Numbered from the stretch's first letter, positions 24,410 to 33,680 are shown. The stretch is DNA of 45,437 nt from Pseudomonadota bacterium (GCA_023388075.1 JAEWGX010000062.1:1-45437), one strand, 5' to 3'. Notes: generated by a model not told the origin, from the sequence alone. Program-made: numbers and translations.

Positions 24410-24582
24410 TCCGGTACCGGCACGCCCTCGGCGGGCGGCCAGTCCAGCGGACGCGGCGGGATCTTCGGCAGCGGCGGCGTCGGACCCGGCGCCTCGCGCT
24501 GCGGATTCCCGCTCTCCGGATCGGCGGGCTCGCCATCCGCCGGCAGGCGGGTGCCGGCGGGGTTTCCTGGATTCAGTGCCAC
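24385..24582 (-). CDS. Small proline-rich protein of unknown function
   Basis: This 65-residue protein is rich in proline (about a quarter of residues), glycine and alanine, with PGPTPPLPKIPPRPLDWPP in the middle. It has no hydrophobic segment and is probably disordered. The GTG start at 24582 has a strong GGGAGG site 6 bases upstream, the main reason to call it. It fills most of the gap between the pirin and MaoC-Pta genes and overlaps the pirin 3' end by 25 bases. The function is unknown. Confidence 0.5.
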   Translation of the reverse strand: MALNPGNPAGTRLPADGEPADPESGNPQREAPGPTPPLPKIPPRPLDWPPAEGVPVPDQRPAGSP

Positions 24583-24588
24583 TCGTCG

Positions 24589-24594
24589 CCTCCC
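24589..24594 (-). promoter_or_regulatory. Shine-Dalgarno site of the small proline-rich gene
   Basis: Read on the minus strand this is GGGAGG, 6 bases before GTG at 24582. A match this good at correct spacing is the best sign that the short frame is translated. Confidence 0.45.
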
Positions 24595-24632
24595 GTTTCC
24601 ACCCCCCGCGCCGGCGAGCTTCGTGCCCGGGC

Positions 24633-26075
24633 TCAGGGCGGAGACTGGCGGTAGTGATGCGCCAGCATGAGCGCAAGCGCGCAGGAGGCGATGCGCGACT
24701 CCCGCGCGTCCGCCCGGCTGGTCAGGACCACCGGGACGCGTGAGCCCATGACGATGCCGGCGCTGGAGGCATCGCCCATGAACTCCAGCTGCTTCGCGAG
24801 CATGTTGCCGCTCTCGAGGTCGGGCACCACCAGCACGTCGGCGAGGCCGGCTACCGGCGATTCGATTCCCTTGATCCGCGCGGCGGCGGCCGATACCGCG
24901 TTGTCGAATGCGAGCGGTCCGTCCAGCACCCCGCCGGTGATCTGGCCGCGGTCGGCCATCTTGCAGAGCGCGGCCGCATCCAGCGTGGCCGGCATCGCCG
25001 CGCTGACCGTTTCCACCGCGGCGAGAATCGCCACCCGGGGCTCGGCCACGCCGATCACGTGAGCGAGGTCGATGGCGTTGCGCACGATGTCCGCCTTGGC
25101 GGCGAGATCGGGCGCGATGTTGATGGCGGCGTCGGTGATGATGAAGGGTCGCGGATAGGCCGGCGTCTGCATCAGGAAGCAGTGGCTCACGCGCCGCTTC
25201 GTGCGCAGGCCCGCGCCCGCGGCGAGCACGGCGCCCATGAGCTCGTCGGTGTGCAGGCTGCCCTTCATCAGGCCCTCCACCTCCGCCTTGCCGGCGAGCG
25301 CCGCGGCCCGCTCCGCGGCCGCATGGCTGTGCGGCACATCCTCGATCTCGATCCCGGCGAGATCGAGGCCGGCGCTCTCGGCGACCGCCGCGAGCCTGGC
25401 CCGTGGCGCCACCAGCAGCGGCTCGATCAATCCCGCATCGCGGGCGTCCAGCGCCGCGGAAAGGCTCACCGCGTCACAGGGATGGACCACTGCCATCCGG
25501 ATCCTGCCGAGCCGGGCGACATGCGAGAGCAGCCGTTGCAGGCCGCCCGCACCGGCCACGTCGATGCGGATCTCCGGCAGCGTGGTGCGCTCGCGCTCGA
25601 CGCGCTCGTCGGGCGCGATCACCTCCGCCTCCCCGTCGATGACCGTCACACCGTCCTGGTTGACGCAGCTGCAGGCAAGGCGCACCTGGCGCGTGGCCGC
25701 ATCCAGCGCAGACACCTCGACCCGCACGACCACCCGGTCGCCGACCCGCACCGGCGCGTGGAAGCGAAGGCTCTGGCTGCGATACACGGTGCCAGGTCCG
25801 GGGAGCGACGTGCCGAGCAGCCCCGAGATCAGCGCCCCGCCCCACATGCCGTGGGCGATGACGCCCTGGAATCGGTTGGACGCGGCGAACTCGTGATCCA
25901 CGTGGTAGGGATTGACGTCGCCGGACATCACGGCGAAGAGCTGGATGTCCTCCAGGGCGAGCGTACGCTCCAGCGTCGCGCTGTCGCCGACCGCGAGCTC
26001 CTCGAAGAGTCGGTTGCGCAGCGGGCCCAGCACGGCCGCGCCGTCGCCGGACGTGGCCGATCGACCGGGGGTCAT
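24633..26075 (-). CDS. Bifunctional MaoC-type enoyl-CoA hydratase / phosphate acetyltransferase
   Basis: This 480-residue fusion has an N-terminal MaoC hot-dog domain (about 20-150) with the hydratase-2 motif SGDVNPYHVDHEFA and GVIAHGMWGGALIS. A phosphate acetyl/butyryl-transferase domain (about 175-475) follows, with PLLVAPRARL, MKGSLHTDELMGAVL, SHCFLMQTP and DGPLAFDNAVS. Such fusions are common in proteobacteria next to DUF3141 and acetate kinase genes, linking R-3-hydroxyacyl-CoA/polyhydroxyalkanoate or acyl-phosphate metabolism. The ATG at 26075 overlaps the DUF3141 stop as ATGA. No acetate kinase follows; the operon ends against the convergent pirin. Confidence 0.88.
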   Translation of the reverse strand: MTPGRSATSGDGAAVLGPLRNRLFEELAVGDSATLERTLALEDIQLFAVMSGDVNPYHVDHEFAASNRFQGVIAHGMWGGALISGLLGTSLPGPGTVYRSQSLRFHAPVRVGDRVVVRVEVSALDAATRQVRLACSCVNQDGVTVIDGEAEVIAPDERVERERTTLPEIRIDVAGAGGLQRLLSHVARLGRIRMAVVHPCDAVSLSAALDARDAGLIEPLLVAPRARLAAVAESAGLDLAGIEIEDVPHSHAAAERAAALAGKAEVEGLMKGSLHTDELMGAVLAAGAGLRTKRRVSHCFLMQTPAYPRPFIITDAAINIAPDLAAKADIVRNAIDLAHVIGVAEPRVAILAAVETVSAAMPATLDAAALCKMADRGQITGGVLDGPLAFDNAVSAAAARIKGIESPVAGLADVLVVPDLESGNMLAKQLEFMGDASSAGIVMGSRVPVVLTSRADARESRIASCALALMLAHHYRQSPP

Positions 26076-28327
26076 GCGCGCACCGCCTTTGCGCGGACTG
26101 CCTTCGCACGCACCGCCTTGCCGCCCTTGGCCGCCCTGCTCGGGCTCCTGCGTGGCCTGGCGGCACCGGACGGCCGGCGCCGGCCCGTCCCCCGGAGCCC
26201 GAAGACGTCGATCACCTCGTCGAGCCGCGCGCGCTCGTCGGCGCCGAGGTCGCCCGTGGCGAGCACCAGGGCCTCCACCCCGCGCCCCACCTCGCGCACC
26301 CGAGCGACGGGCGTGGACGCGAGCAGCACCGGCAACGCCGCCATGCTCGCCTTCGGCTCGAGCTTGAGAAGCAGCGCCTGGCGCCGAACCACCCGGCGGA
26401 ACTCGGCCGGCTCCAGGGGGGCCTCCGGCGCCATCATCTCGCGCAGGCGAAGGGCATGGCGGAAGTGGCGCTCGTCCGCTTCGCCCCGGGTGCGCAGCAC
26501 GTGGAAGATGGCGCGTACGGCCGCCTCCAGCAGGCCGCCTTCCGAGAGCGATTCATGCAGCCGGCGGGCCCGTTCCTGCACGAAGGCACGGTGCTCCGGG
26601 GAGTCGCCCGGATGGTGCCGCGGCGGAGTGTCGTCGCCGATCGTCTGGCCGGCGAGGGCCTGCAGCCACGGAGAGCCGTAGATCGCCTCGAAGGCGAGCT
26701 CGATCGCCGCGTCGCGCTGATCCCGATAGAGGTCCAGCGCGCCTTCGATCGCGCTCGAGGCCAGGGCCTGCAGCTGCAGGAACGGATTCTCCGGAGCGGC
26801 CGGCCGGCGGTTCGCCCGCACGGTCTCCGCCAGCCGCTTCACGTGGACGGCAGCCGGGTGCTCGTCCGACCAGAGCTGGTATCCCACGCGAAGCGGATGG
26901 ACCGACTGCAGCCAATGGGCGAGCTGCGGATTGGCCCAGGCGCGCACCCATGGTTGCGCCAGGTTGCGGTACAGCGCCAGGTTGATCTCCGAGACGCGCG
27001 CGGCGGCGGCGAAGCGGCGCTCGCTCGTCACGTCCGGCTGGACGATGGCGTGAACGTCCTCGATGTCGCGCGCGTGCAGGCTCAGCAGGAAGTCCTGGCC
27101 GGCCGGCGCGGCAGGCTGCGTGGGACGGTCGTCGACGACCGCCTGGAACAGGCCGGCCGGCAGAAGGTCGATCACGTCGATGTTGCTGATGAACTCGCGA
27201 TGCTCGCGGCGGCCGACGCTGCCCGAGACGAAGATCCCCAGGTGCCCGATGCTGTCGTGCGTCGCGTAGACGATGGTCTGGTCGTGGCTGATGAGGTCCG
27301 CCTCGTTGCGGTACAGATCCGTGATCCAGCCGAGCGCCTGCGCGGGCGGCGTGATGTTGTCGCCGTAGGAGCAGAACACGACGATCGGCGAGCGGATGTT
27401 GCGCAGGTCGATGCGCACCCCGTCCGACGTGACCAGCTCCGCCGTCGCCAGCTTGTTCCCGATGAAGAGATTGTCGACGATGTACTGCATCTCGACGTCC
27501 TCCAGGAACACCAGCCCGCCCCAGTACTTCTCGAATCCGAGGTAGCGTTCCTCCTCGGTGTCGACGTTGGCGTAGAGGTGATACTGCTTGTTCCAGACCG
27601 TGTTGGCCGGATCGAGCTGCTCGAAGTTGCTCACCAGCCAGGCGCCGTCGAAGCGCCCGTCGCCGAGATCGCTGGTCAGGGCCGTTAGCCAGCTTCCGCC
27701 CGTCATGCCCCCGGTGTAGCGCATCGGCGTGCGGCCAGCCCAATAGGAGAGCGGCGCGCCGGGCAGGATGATCGGACCGAAAAGCTCGGGCCAGACCGCC
27801 GCGGTCATCAGGATCTGCCAGCCCGCCTGGCAGTTGCCGATGACCGCGGGCTTGCCGCGGCTCTCGGGATGCAGCGCGGCCACCCGGCGCAGGAACGCGG
27901 CCTCCGCCCGCATCACGTCCTCCACCGTCTGCCCGCGGACCGGATGCGGCAGGAAGCCGACGAAGTAGCAGGGGTGCCCGGCGGCGAGCGCCGCGCCGAT
28001 CTCGCTGTCGGGCTTGAAGCCGCCGATGCCCGGCCCGTGCCCGGCCCGCGGGTCGACCACCACGAACGGGCGCTTGCCCGGCTCGACGGGCCGATCCTGC
28101 GGCGGCAGGATACGCAGCAGGCTGTAGTTCACCGGTCGCGGAAGGTCGCGGCCGGACATCACCAGCTCGCTCGGGAAGTGAAGCACGTTCGGCGCGTCCT
28201 CGCGCATGTGCTCGCGGTACTGGTTGCCGCGGCGGCGTCTCACGTCGGCGTAGAGCACCGAACGCTGCCAGGCATCCAGCAGGTACTCCGGCCAGGGCGG
28301 CAGGCGAATCGGTTCACTGGATTCCAA
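26072..28327 (-). CDS. DUF3141 alpha/beta-hydrolase-like protein with basic repeat tail
   Basis: This 751-residue DUF3141 protein is distantly like PHA synthases. The N-terminal half has an alpha/beta-hydrolase layout: PFVVVDPRAGHGPGIGG, a nucleophile-elbow position in VIGNCQAGWQILM (G-N-C-Q-A-G, Cys as in PhaC), and VVFCSYGDNITPP with a later GHLGIFVSGS His. The C-terminal half is helical. The last 25 residues are basic, ending in three copies of KAVRA, like PHA-granule or DNA-associated tails. The start is TTG at 28327 with GGAGG 9 bases upstream; the nearby ATG at 28334 is out of frame. It is coupled to the MaoC-Pta gene. The reaction is unknown; a PHA or acyl-CoA role is inferred. Confidence 0.85.
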   Translation of the reverse strand: MESSEPIRLPPWPEYLLDAWQRSVLYADVRRRRGNQYREHMREDAPNVLHFPSELVMSGRDLPRPVNYSLLRILPPQDRPVEPGKRPFVVVDPRAGHGPGIGGFKPDSEIGAALAAGHPCYFVGFLPHPVRGQTVEDVMRAEAAFLRRVAALHPESRGKPAVIGNCQAGWQILMTAAVWPELFGPIILPGAPLSYWAGRTPMRYTGGMTGGSWLTALTSDLGDGRFDGAWLVSNFEQLDPANTVWNKQYHLYANVDTEEERYLGFEKYWGGLVFLEDVEMQYIVDNLFIGNKLATAELVTSDGVRIDLRNIRSPIVVFCSYGDNITPPAQALGWITDLYRNEADLISHDQTIVYATHDSIGHLGIFVSGSVGRREHREFISNIDVIDLLPAGLFQAVVDDRPTQPAAPAGQDFLLSLHARDIEDVHAIVQPDVTSERRFAAAARVSEINLALYRNLAQPWVRAWANPQLAHWLQSVHPLRVGYQLWSDEHPAAVHVKRLAETVRANRRPAAPENPFLQLQALASSAIEGALDLYRDQRDAAIELAFEAIYGSPWLQALAGQTIGDDTPPRHHPGDSPEHRAFVQERARRLHESLSEGGLLEAAVRAIFHVLRTRGEADERHFRHALRLREMMAPEAPLEPAEFRRVVRRQALLLKLEPKASMAALPVLLASTPVARVREVGRGVEALVLATGDLGADERARLDEVIDVFGLRGTGRRRPSGAARPRRSPSRAAKGGKAVRAKAVRAKAVRA
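26075..26119 (-). repeat. Three 15-bp tandem repeats encoding (KAVRA)x3
   Basis: Units at 26075-26089, 26090-26104 and 26105-26119 each encode Lys-Ala-Val-Arg-Ala at the C-terminus of the DUF3141 protein. They differ at a few third positions, so this is a coding repeat of some age. Copy number could vary by slippage without changing the frame. Confidence 0.8.
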
Positions 28328-28336
28328 GGTGCATGT

Positions 28337-28341
28337 CCTCC
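28337..28341 (-). promoter_or_regulatory. Shine-Dalgarno site deciding the TTG start of the DUF3141 gene
   Basis: Read on the minus strand, GGAGG precedes TTG at 28327 by 9 bases. The only nearby ATG (28334) is out of frame, so the TTG start is preferred. Confidence 0.45.
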
Positions 28342-28369
28342 GGTCGGGCCGGCCTCGCAGCCGCCCCAG

Positions 28370-29509
28370 TCATGCCATCTGGCTGATCGTCCTGCGAAAA
28401 CGGCGCAGGGACATCAGGAACAAGATGGCGCCGATCGCCGCCATTGCAAGGAGCTGCGGCCACACCACGCTGATCCCGGCGCCGCGAAACAGGATCGCCT
28501 GCCCCAGCTCGACGAAGTGGGTGGTCGGGGCGGCGAGCATGAGCTCCCTCACGAACGGCGGCATGCTCTCACGCGGTGTCATCCCGCCGGAAAGCATCTG
28601 CAACGGCATCAGGGTCAGCATCAGCAGCAGCCCGAACTGGGGCATCGTGCGCGCGATGGTCGCCATGAAGATGCCCATGGAGGTGGTGGCGAACAGGCAG
28701 ACCGCCGCGCCGGCGAGGAAGAGCGCGATCGAGCCTTCCACCGGCACCTGCAGCAGGCCGCGCACCACCAGCCAGAGCGACACCGCGGCCGCGGCGAGAA
28801 CCACCGCGGCCATCGACCAGACCTTGGCCAGCATGATCTCGGTCGGCGTCACCGGCATGACCAGGAGGTGCTCGATCGTGCCGTGCTCCCGTTCGCGGAT
28901 CAACGCGGCCCCCGTAAGGATGATCGACAGCATCGTGACGTTGTTGATGACCTCCATCAGCGCGCCGAACCAGGATTGCTCGAGTGACGGGTTGAAGCGC
29001 GCCCGCAGGGCAAGCTCCACGGCGGGCGCGGCCTCGCCACGGTAGCGCTGCACGAACTCGGCGACCTCGCCCATGACGATCTGCTGCACGTAGCCGCTGC
29101 CGACGAAGGCCTGGCTCATGCGCGTGGCATCGACGTTGAGCTGGAGGCTGACGCGCTCGCCGGCGAGCACCTTGCGCTGGAAATCCACCGGGATCACCAG
29201 CACGAAGGTGAAGTCACCCGCGTCCATGGCCGGATCCACCGCCGGCAGGCCGATCGCCACCGGGCGCCTGAACTGTGGCGGATAGAGCGCCGAGACGATG
29301 CGACCCGAAAGCGGCGAGCGATCCTCGTCGACGATCGCGATCGGCGCGTCGTGCAATGTTTCCGGCATGGCCGTCGCCGAGGTATAGACGCCCGCGGTGA
29401 ACGCGTAGACGATCAGCACCAGCATGACCCGATCACGCCACAGGCTCCACAGCTCCTTCACGCCCAGCCGATGGACGTTGGCGAGGCGCCGCCTCCAGTC
29501 CGGTCGCAT
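28370..29509 (-). CDS. yhhJ: ABC-2 type permease (YhhJ-like)
   Basis: This 379-residue ABC-2 permease has one N-terminal helix (VMLVLIVYAFTAGVYTSATAM near 25-45), a large extracytoplasmic domain and five helices at the end. The block NVTMLSIILTGAALIREREHGTIEHLLVMPVTPTEIMLAKVW is the family hallmark. It pairs with the fused ATPase-permease upstream (29509-32328) and the HlyD protein before that, in the order yhiI-rbbA-yhhJ known from enterobacteria. The start at 29509 shares a base with the rbbA end. The export substrate is unknown. Confidence 0.85.
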   Translation of the reverse strand: MRPDWRRRLANVHRLGVKELWSLWRDRVMLVLIVYAFTAGVYTSATAMPETLHDAPIAIVDEDRSPLSGRIVSALYPPQFRRPVAIGLPAVDPAMDAGDFTFVLVIPVDFQRKVLAGERVSLQLNVDATRMSQAFVGSGYVQQIVMGEVAEFVQRYRGEAAPAVELALRARFNPSLEQSWFGALMEVINNVTMLSIILTGAALIREREHGTIEHLLVMPVTPTEIMLAKVWSMAAVVLAAAAVSLWLVVRGLLQVPVEGSIALFLAGAAVCLFATTSMGIFMATIARTMPQFGLLLMLTLMPLQMLSGGMTPRESMPPFVRELMLAAPTTHFVELGQAILFRGAGISVVWPQLLAMAAIGAILFLMSLRRFRRTISQMA

Positions 29510-32328
29510 CAACGCTCCTGCTCCCTCAGCGCCAGAATGGCGAGCACGAGGATCACCGGAACGGACAGCACCAGCGGAATGAACGCACCCTGGAGATCCT
29601 GCATGCCGAGCGCCTTGTTGAACACGCCGCGGCTGATGACGAACATGTGGGTTGCCGGATAGCTCTCCCCGATGACTCGGCCGGCGCCCTCGAGCGACGA
29701 CACCGGGTTGATCAGCCCCGAGAACTGCGCGGCCGGCAGCATGGTGCCGATCATGGTGAAGAACATCGCGGCGATCTGGCTGCGCGTCACGGCCGAGGCG
29801 AGCAGTCCCAGTCCCGTGGCCGCCAGGCTGAAGACGAAGGCGGCCAGGAGCAGCGTCGCGAAGCTGCCGGTGAGCGGCACGTCGAACACCGTGACCGCGA
29901 ACAGGCACATCAGCAGGAAGTTGAGCAGGGCGAGGAGCACGTAGGGCACCTGCTTGCCCAGCAGGAACTCGCTGCGCGTGACCGGGGTGACGTAGAGGTT
30001 CACGATGGAGCCGAGCTCCTTCTCGCGCACGACGGCGAGCGCGGTCAGCATCGCCGGCAGCATCAGCAGCAGCATCGGGATCACGGCCGGGACCATGGCC
30101 GGCATGCTGCGCACGTCGGGGTTGTAGCGAAAGCGTGTCTCCACGGACAACGTGCTCGCCAACGCGTCCGCGCCGCGCCGCTTCGCCTGCTCGCCGAGCC
30201 AGTGCTGATGCACGCCTTCCACGTAGCCTTGCACCGTCTCCGCCCGCGACGGCATCGCCCCGTCGATCCAGGCGCCGATCTGCGCCGGGCGGCCCCTCAG
30301 CACGTCGCGCCCGAAGCCGGGCGGGATCTCGAGAGCCAGGGAAATCTCGCCGCTGCGCATGCGTCGATCCATGTCGGCATGATCCGCGATCGGCGCGTGC
30401 TCCACGAAATAGCGCGAGCCGGAGAGCTCCAGCACGTAGCCCTGGCTGACGCTGCTCTGGTCCCGGTCGAGCACCGCGAAGGTCAGGTTCTCCACGTCCA
30501 TGTTGATGCCGAAGCCGATCACGAACAGCAGGACGATGGAGCCGACCAGCGCCAGCGCCGCCCGTACCGGATCACGGCGCAACTCCAGTGCCTCCCGCCA
30601 GGAGTAGCTGAGCAGTCGTCGCAGGCTGAAGCGGCGGCGGGCAGGCGCCCCGCTCTCCGGGCTCGAGCCGGGCGCGGTCGCGTGTCCGGTCGCGATCCCG
30701 GCCGCGATCGCAGGCGACGGTGCACGTACCGCCGCCGGTACCGGCGGCGGCCCGGCGGCTTCGGACCCGCCGTCGCCCGAGGCTTCGATCAGATAGCCGA
30801 TGAAAGCCTCCTCCAGCGTGGCGGCGCCGCGCTTGTGCATCAGCCTGGCCGGCGTATCGCTGTCCAGCACCTTGCCCGCGTGCATCATCGACATGCGGTC
30901 GCAGCGCTCGGCCTCGTTCATGAAGTGCGTGGAGATGAAGATGGTGACCCGATCACGGCGCGAAAGCTCGACGAGGAAGCGCCAGAACTGGTCTCGCGCC
31001 ACCGGATCGACGCCCGAGGTCGGCTCGTCGAGGATCAGCAACTCGGGGCGATGGACCATGGCGACCGCGAGGGACAGTCGCTGCCGCATCCCCAGAGGCA
31101 TGGCGGGCGGCAGGCTCTCCCGCAGGTCCTGGAGTCCGAAGCGGGCCAGCATCTCGTCGACGCGGGCGGCGATGTCCGGCTCGGGCACGTGGAAGAGCCG
31201 GGCGTGCAGCACCAGGTTCTGCTCCACGGTCAGCTCGCCGTAGAGCGAGAACGACTGCGACATGTACCCCACGCGGCGGCGCGTGTCGAGGTCATGGGGA
31301 TCCACCTCGCGGCCGAAGATCCAGGCCCGCCCCTCGCTCGCCGGCAGCAGCCCCGTCAGCATCTTCATCGTCGTCGTCTTGCCGCAGCCGTTGGAGCCGA
31401 GGAATCCGAAGATCTCGCCGCGCCGGATGCGGAAGTCCACGTGATCCACGGCGACGAAGTCGCCGAACCGCATCGTCAGGCCCTGCGCCTCGATGGCGAT
31501 GTCGTCGTGCGTCCCGGCGAATGGAGGGATCTCGACCGCCTCGTGACCGTGCCTGCTCTCCTCGGGCAGCAACTCGATGAACGCGGCCTCGAGCGAACGG
31601 CGCCCGGTGCGCTCCAGGAACTCCGCCGGCGTACCGGTCGCCAGCACCTTGCCGGCATCCATCGCGACCAGCGAGTCGAAGCGCCGTGCCTCGTCCATGT
31701 AGGCGGTGGCGACGATGACGGTCATGCCCGGGCGCTCCCCCCGGATGCGCGCGATCAGGTCCCAGAACTGCCTGCGGGCCAGCGGATCGACGCCGGTGGT
31801 CGGTTCGTCCAGGATGAGCAGGTCGGGATCGTGGATCAGCGCGCAGCAGAGGCCGAGCTTCTGCCGCATCCCCCCGGAGAGCTTCGCGGCGGGCCGCCCC
31901 AGGAACGGCAACAGCCCGGTGCTCGCGGTCAGCTCGTCGATGCGACGACGACGTTCGCGCGCATCGTGGCCGAACAGGCGCGCGAAGAACTGCAGGTTCT
32001 CCTCCACCGTGAGCGTCGGGTAGAGGTTGCGTCCCAGCCCCTGTGGCATGTAGGCGATCCTGGGGCAGACCGCCTGGCGGTGCCGGCGGCTTGCCATGCT
32101 GCCGCCGAGGACCTCGAGCCTTCCTTCCTGGAGCGCCCGCGCACCGGCGACCAGTGCCAGCAGGCTCGACTTGCCCACGCCATCCGGACCGATCAACGCA
32201 ACCATGCCTCGCGCCGGCACCTCCAGGTCGACGCCGGCGAGCGCGACTGCTCGGCGATAGCGCAGGTGCACGTCCTCCAGCCGTACCGCCGGGGGTACGA
32301 CAGCGGGATCGTGGCCCGCCGGCGTCAC
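29509..32328 (-). CDS. rbbA: Fused ABC ATPase-ATPase-permease, RbbA type
   Basis: This 939-residue protein has two ABC domains and an ABC-2 permease. The first ATPase (about 15-250) has GPDGVGKSS, LSGGMRQKLGLCCAL and LLILDEPTTGVDP. The second (about 275-510) has GSNGCGKTT and LLILDEPTSGVDP, but its signature is degenerate (MPLGMRQRLS), as in E. coli RbbA. A variable Ala/Pro linker follows, then six helices of ABC-2 type (570-939). E. coli RbbA is a ribosome-associated ATPase; with YhiI and YhhJ it may also form an exporter. GTG at 32328, touching the yhiI stop, gives the family N-terminus; ATG at 32361 would add 11 residues inside yhiI. Neither start has a clear ribosome site. Confidence 0.88.
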   Translation of the reverse strand: MTPAGHDPAVVPPAVRLEDVHLRYRRAVALAGVDLEVPARGMVALIGPDGVGKSSLLALVAGARALQEGRLEVLGGSMASRRHRQAVCPRIAYMPQGLGRNLYPTLTVEENLQFFARLFGHDARERRRRIDELTASTGLLPFLGRPAAKLSGGMRQKLGLCCALIHDPDLLILDEPTTGVDPLARRQFWDLIARIRGERPGMTVIVATAYMDEARRFDSLVAMDAGKVLATGTPAEFLERTGRRSLEAAFIELLPEESRHGHEAVEIPPFAGTHDDIAIEAQGLTMRFGDFVAVDHVDFRIRRGEIFGFLGSNGCGKTTTMKMLTGLLPASEGRAWIFGREVDPHDLDTRRRVGYMSQSFSLYGELTVEQNLVLHARLFHVPEPDIAARVDEMLARFGLQDLRESLPPAMPLGMRQRLSLAVAMVHRPELLILDEPTSGVDPVARDQFWRFLVELSRRDRVTIFISTHFMNEAERCDRMSMMHAGKVLDSDTPARLMHKRGAATLEEAFIGYLIEASGDGGSEAAGPPPVPAAVRAPSPAIAAGIATGHATAPGSSPESGAPARRRFSLRRLLSYSWREALELRRDPVRAALALVGSIVLLFVIGFGINMDVENLTFAVLDRDQSSVSQGYVLELSGSRYFVEHAPIADHADMDRRMRSGEISLALEIPPGFGRDVLRGRPAQIGAWIDGAMPSRAETVQGYVEGVHQHWLGEQAKRRGADALASTLSVETRFRYNPDVRSMPAMVPAVIPMLLLMLPAMLTALAVVREKELGSIVNLYVTPVTRSEFLLGKQVPYVLLALLNFLLMCLFAVTVFDVPLTGSFATLLLAAFVFSLAATGLGLLASAVTRSQIAAMFFTMIGTMLPAAQFSGLINPVSSLEGAGRVIGESYPATHMFVISRGVFNKALGMQDLQGAFIPLVLSVPVILVLAILALREQER

Positions 32329-33413
32329 TAGGGAACGCGGACCTGGAGGTGCTCCGGCCATGGTCGCTCGGAGGCGAGCTTCACCCAGGCGACGCCGGGC
32401 AGTCCCGTCTTGACGTACTCCAGGTGCTCCAGCAGCAACTCGCGCGGGATCCGCGCGCGCACGCGGAACATCAGCTTCTGGCGTTCGCTGGCCGTCTCGA
32501 CCGTTCGGGGCGTGAACTGCGCCGTGCTCGCGACGTAGGAGACCGCCGCCGGAATGACGTACTGGGGCGCGGCGTCGAGGACCAGCCGGACCTCACCGCC
32601 CAACGCCACCCTGCCGGCCACGGTCTCCGGCAGGAAGAATGTCATGTAGACATCCGAGAGGTCCACCAGGTTGAGCAGCTTTCCGCCCGGTGCCAGCACC
32701 TCGCCCGGCTGCGCCAGTCGGAACTGCACCCGCCCCGCTCGCGGCGCCTTCAGCTCGCTGTCCGCGATGTCGGAGTCGATCCTGGCGACCGTGGCCTCGG
32801 CCGCCGCAACCCCCGAGCCGGCGCCCACCACCTGGGCCTCTGCCGCCGTGACGGCCGCACGCGCCGCTTCGGCCTGGGCCCGGGACGCGGCGAGCGTCGC
32901 CCGCGCCGCCCTCACCCGGGCCCGGTCGTCATCCAGGTCCTGGCGGGAGGCGGCGCCGCCCTTCGCCAGCGTCTCGGACCGGGCCAGCCGCCGCTGAGCG
33001 GCGTCGAGCTCCGCCTCGCGCTGGGCGATCACCGCTTCCGTCGCGGCCACGTCGCTTTGGCGAAGCGCGACCTCGGCGCGCGCCGCGGCGACGGCGTGCC
33101 GGGCCCGCTGCAGGCCGGCGAACGCCTCGTCGCGCTGAGCGCGCAGGCCGTCCACCTGCATCCGTGCGAGCACCTGCCCCGCCTCGACGAAATCGCCCTC
33201 GCCGACCAGCACCTCGACGACGCGGCCGCCCAGGCGCGACGCCACGTCGACTTCCGTCGCCTCGATGCGGCCGTTGCCGCTCACCAGGTAGTCGTCCGCG
33301 TCACCGGCCTGGAAGCGGGCGAGCGCGAACCAGGCGATCGCCGCCACCGCGAGCACGATGGCAATGAGCTTGACGGACTTGTGCAAGGGGTATGAATCGA
33401 GATCCGGGCGCAC
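32328..33413 (-). CDS. yhiI: HlyD-family periplasmic adaptor (YhiI-like)
   Basis: This membrane-fusion/adaptor protein of about 361 residues has an N-terminal anchor helix (SVKLIAIVLAVAAIAWFALARF). The biotinyl-lipoyl halves NGRIEATEVDVASRLGGRVVEVLVGEGDFVEAGQVLARM and DSDIADSELKAPRAGRVQFRLAQPGEVL flank a long coiled-coil hairpin rich in Ala/Arg/Glu. A beta-barrel with LNLVDLSDVYMTFFLPE completes it. The match to E. coli YhiI is close along the whole length. The frame is open up to 33662, but homology begins at the anchor. GTG 33413 (MRPDLDSYPLHK) or TTG 33386 are the candidate starts, both without a clear ribosome site. It heads the yhiI-rbbA-yhhJ operon. The 267 bases upstream hold no other gene. 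Confidence 0.85.
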   Translation of the reverse strand: MRPDLDSYPLHKSVKLIAIVLAVAAIAWFALARFQAGDADDYLVSGNGRIEATEVDVASRLGGRVVEVLVGEGDFVEAGQVLARMQVDGLRAQRDEAFAGLQRARHAVAAARAEVALRQSDVAATEAVIAQREAELDAAQRRLARSETLAKGGAASRQDLDDDRARVRAARATLAASRAQAEAARAAVTAAEAQVVGAGSGVAAAEATVARIDSDIADSELKAPRAGRVQFRLAQPGEVLAPGGKLLNLVDLSDVYMTFFLPETVAGRVALGGEVRLVLDAAPQYVIPAAVSYVASTAQFTPRTVETASERQKLMFRVRARIPRELLLEHLEYVKTGLPGVAWVKLASERPWPEHLQVRVP

Positions 33414-33680
33414 GCCAATGGTAGCCCACGAGGGCGCGGCGACAGGCGCTCGGCGGCTCCCCGCCTCGATCCGCGGCAGCGCTTCCCCGAGCAGGAATGC
33501 TTCGTGCTGCCGTGGAGCCGTCCACCGCGCCCGTAGCGACCGTGAAGAATCCGACCCCGTTGCTCGGCTTGTCGATCCGGCCGATGCTTCGGCGGGCAGA
33601 GGCGAAACCTTCCTCGTGAGACCGCTCCGCGCAGTCGGCCGGCGACGCCGAAGCCGTCGCACTGAGCGGCCACTCGGGGC

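Noticed and set aside
26075..26119. Tandem repeats as a CRISPR or mobile-element signature
   Set aside because: The units are contiguous, only 15 bp, in frame, and encode KAVRA at a protein terminus.
29647..32331. A plus-strand open frame of 894 codons opposite rbbA
   Set aside because: It is the mirror frame of a well-supported ABC protein, rich in Arg, His, Gln and Glu with no domain. High GC keeps such shadow frames open.
33414..33680. A coding N-terminal extension of the HlyD-like protein up to 33662
   Set aside because: The extra ~83 residues precede the membrane anchor, are Arg/Ser/Pro-rich and have no counterpart in YhiI.
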